Shown here: positions 7,654 through 7,788 of the stretch, one piece after another
Layout: the number at the start of each line of letters is the position of its first letter
Numbering within the stretch: the stretch's first letter is position 1
Assembly (NCBI GenBank): GCA_023653245.1
Contig: JAMNXK010000079.1
Span: 1-7,788, forward strand
Length of the DNA: 7,788 nt
Reading direction: 5' to 3'
Source of the DNA: Tagaea sp.
Lineage (GTDB): Bacteria > Pseudomonadota > Alphaproteobacteria > CACIAM-22H2
The notes under the pieces: model-generated
Databases searched by the model: none
Seen by the model: the letters and a program-made list of their open reading frames with translations, nothing else
Told to the model about the DNA's origin: nothing
Translations under genes and position numbers: made by a program

Positions 7654-7788
7654 CGGCCGAACAGATCGGCGAAGCGTTCCTTGTCGCGCTCGTCGGTGCG
7701 CAGGATGTCGGCGATGGGAATCGGCATCAGACGCACATTGGCGGACGGCGGGAACCCTTGCGGGGGCGTCACCCCGGCCAAGGCGGGC
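7650..7788 (-). CDS. ABC transporter solute-binding protein, C-terminal fragment
   Basis: The last 45 codons of a minus-strand gene enter from the right edge and end at TGA (7652-7650), overlapping the permease start by four bases. The readable tail runs from PALAGVTPPQGFPP through VRLMPIPIADILRTD to KERFADLFGR. The pattern 'GV..P.G.P....VRLMP', with a terminal charged helix, is common at the C-terminus of Fe3+-type family 1 extracellular binding proteins (AfuA/FbpA-like). Its position directly before a fused permease supports this. The ligand-binding residues and signal peptide are outside the window. Confidence 0.7.
   Translation of the reverse strand, partial: PALAGVTPPQGFPPSANVRLMPIPIADILRTDERDKERFADLFGR

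Overview
The window is dense, very GC-rich DNA from what looks like an alphaproteobacterium (Rhodospirillales- or Rhizobiales-like by codon use, Tat-exported enzymes and gene style; taxonomy is inference). There are seven protein genes, two of them cut by the window edges, and no RNA genes, insertion sequences or CRISPR arrays were seen.

Layout. (1) 1-279, plus strand: the C-terminal tail of an ABC transporter ATPase with a TOBE-type domain. (2) 356-3982, plus strand: a tightly overlapping three-gene operon encoding a PhnD-like periplasmic binding protein with a signal peptide, a membrane sensor histidine kinase, and an NtrC-type sigma-54-dependent response regulator. A sigma-70-like promoter sits just in front of it. 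(3) 3983-4148: a 166-base regulatory gap holding two near-identical palindromic boxes 32 bp apart, a 13-bp perfect inverted repeat around the second box, a good -24/-12 (sigma-54) promoter and a 5'-UTR stem-loop. (4) 4149-5943, plus strand: a Tat-exported molybdenum enzyme of the sulfite oxidase/sulfite dehydrogenase family, then a small monohaem cytochrome c, separated by a 10-bp GC-rich hairpin. (5) 5953-7788, minus strand: a convergent Fe3+-type ABC transporter operon, with a fused two-domain permease and the last 45 residues of its solute-binding protein.

Main interpretation. Items 2 to 4 read as one self-contained regulatory and respiratory unit. A periplasmic PhnD-like sensor would present a ligand to the histidine kinase. 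The kinase would phosphorylate the NtrC-type activator. The activator would bind the tandem palindromes about 75 and 107 bp upstream of the predicted start site and switch on the -24/-12 promoter of the sorAB-like pair. The arrangement matches the known AioX-AioS-AioR system that controls arsenite oxidase through RpoN, but the output here is a sulfite oxidase-family dehydrogenase plus its electron acceptor. I know of no described three-component, sigma-54 control of a sulfite dehydrogenase, so this is the candidate new system in the window.
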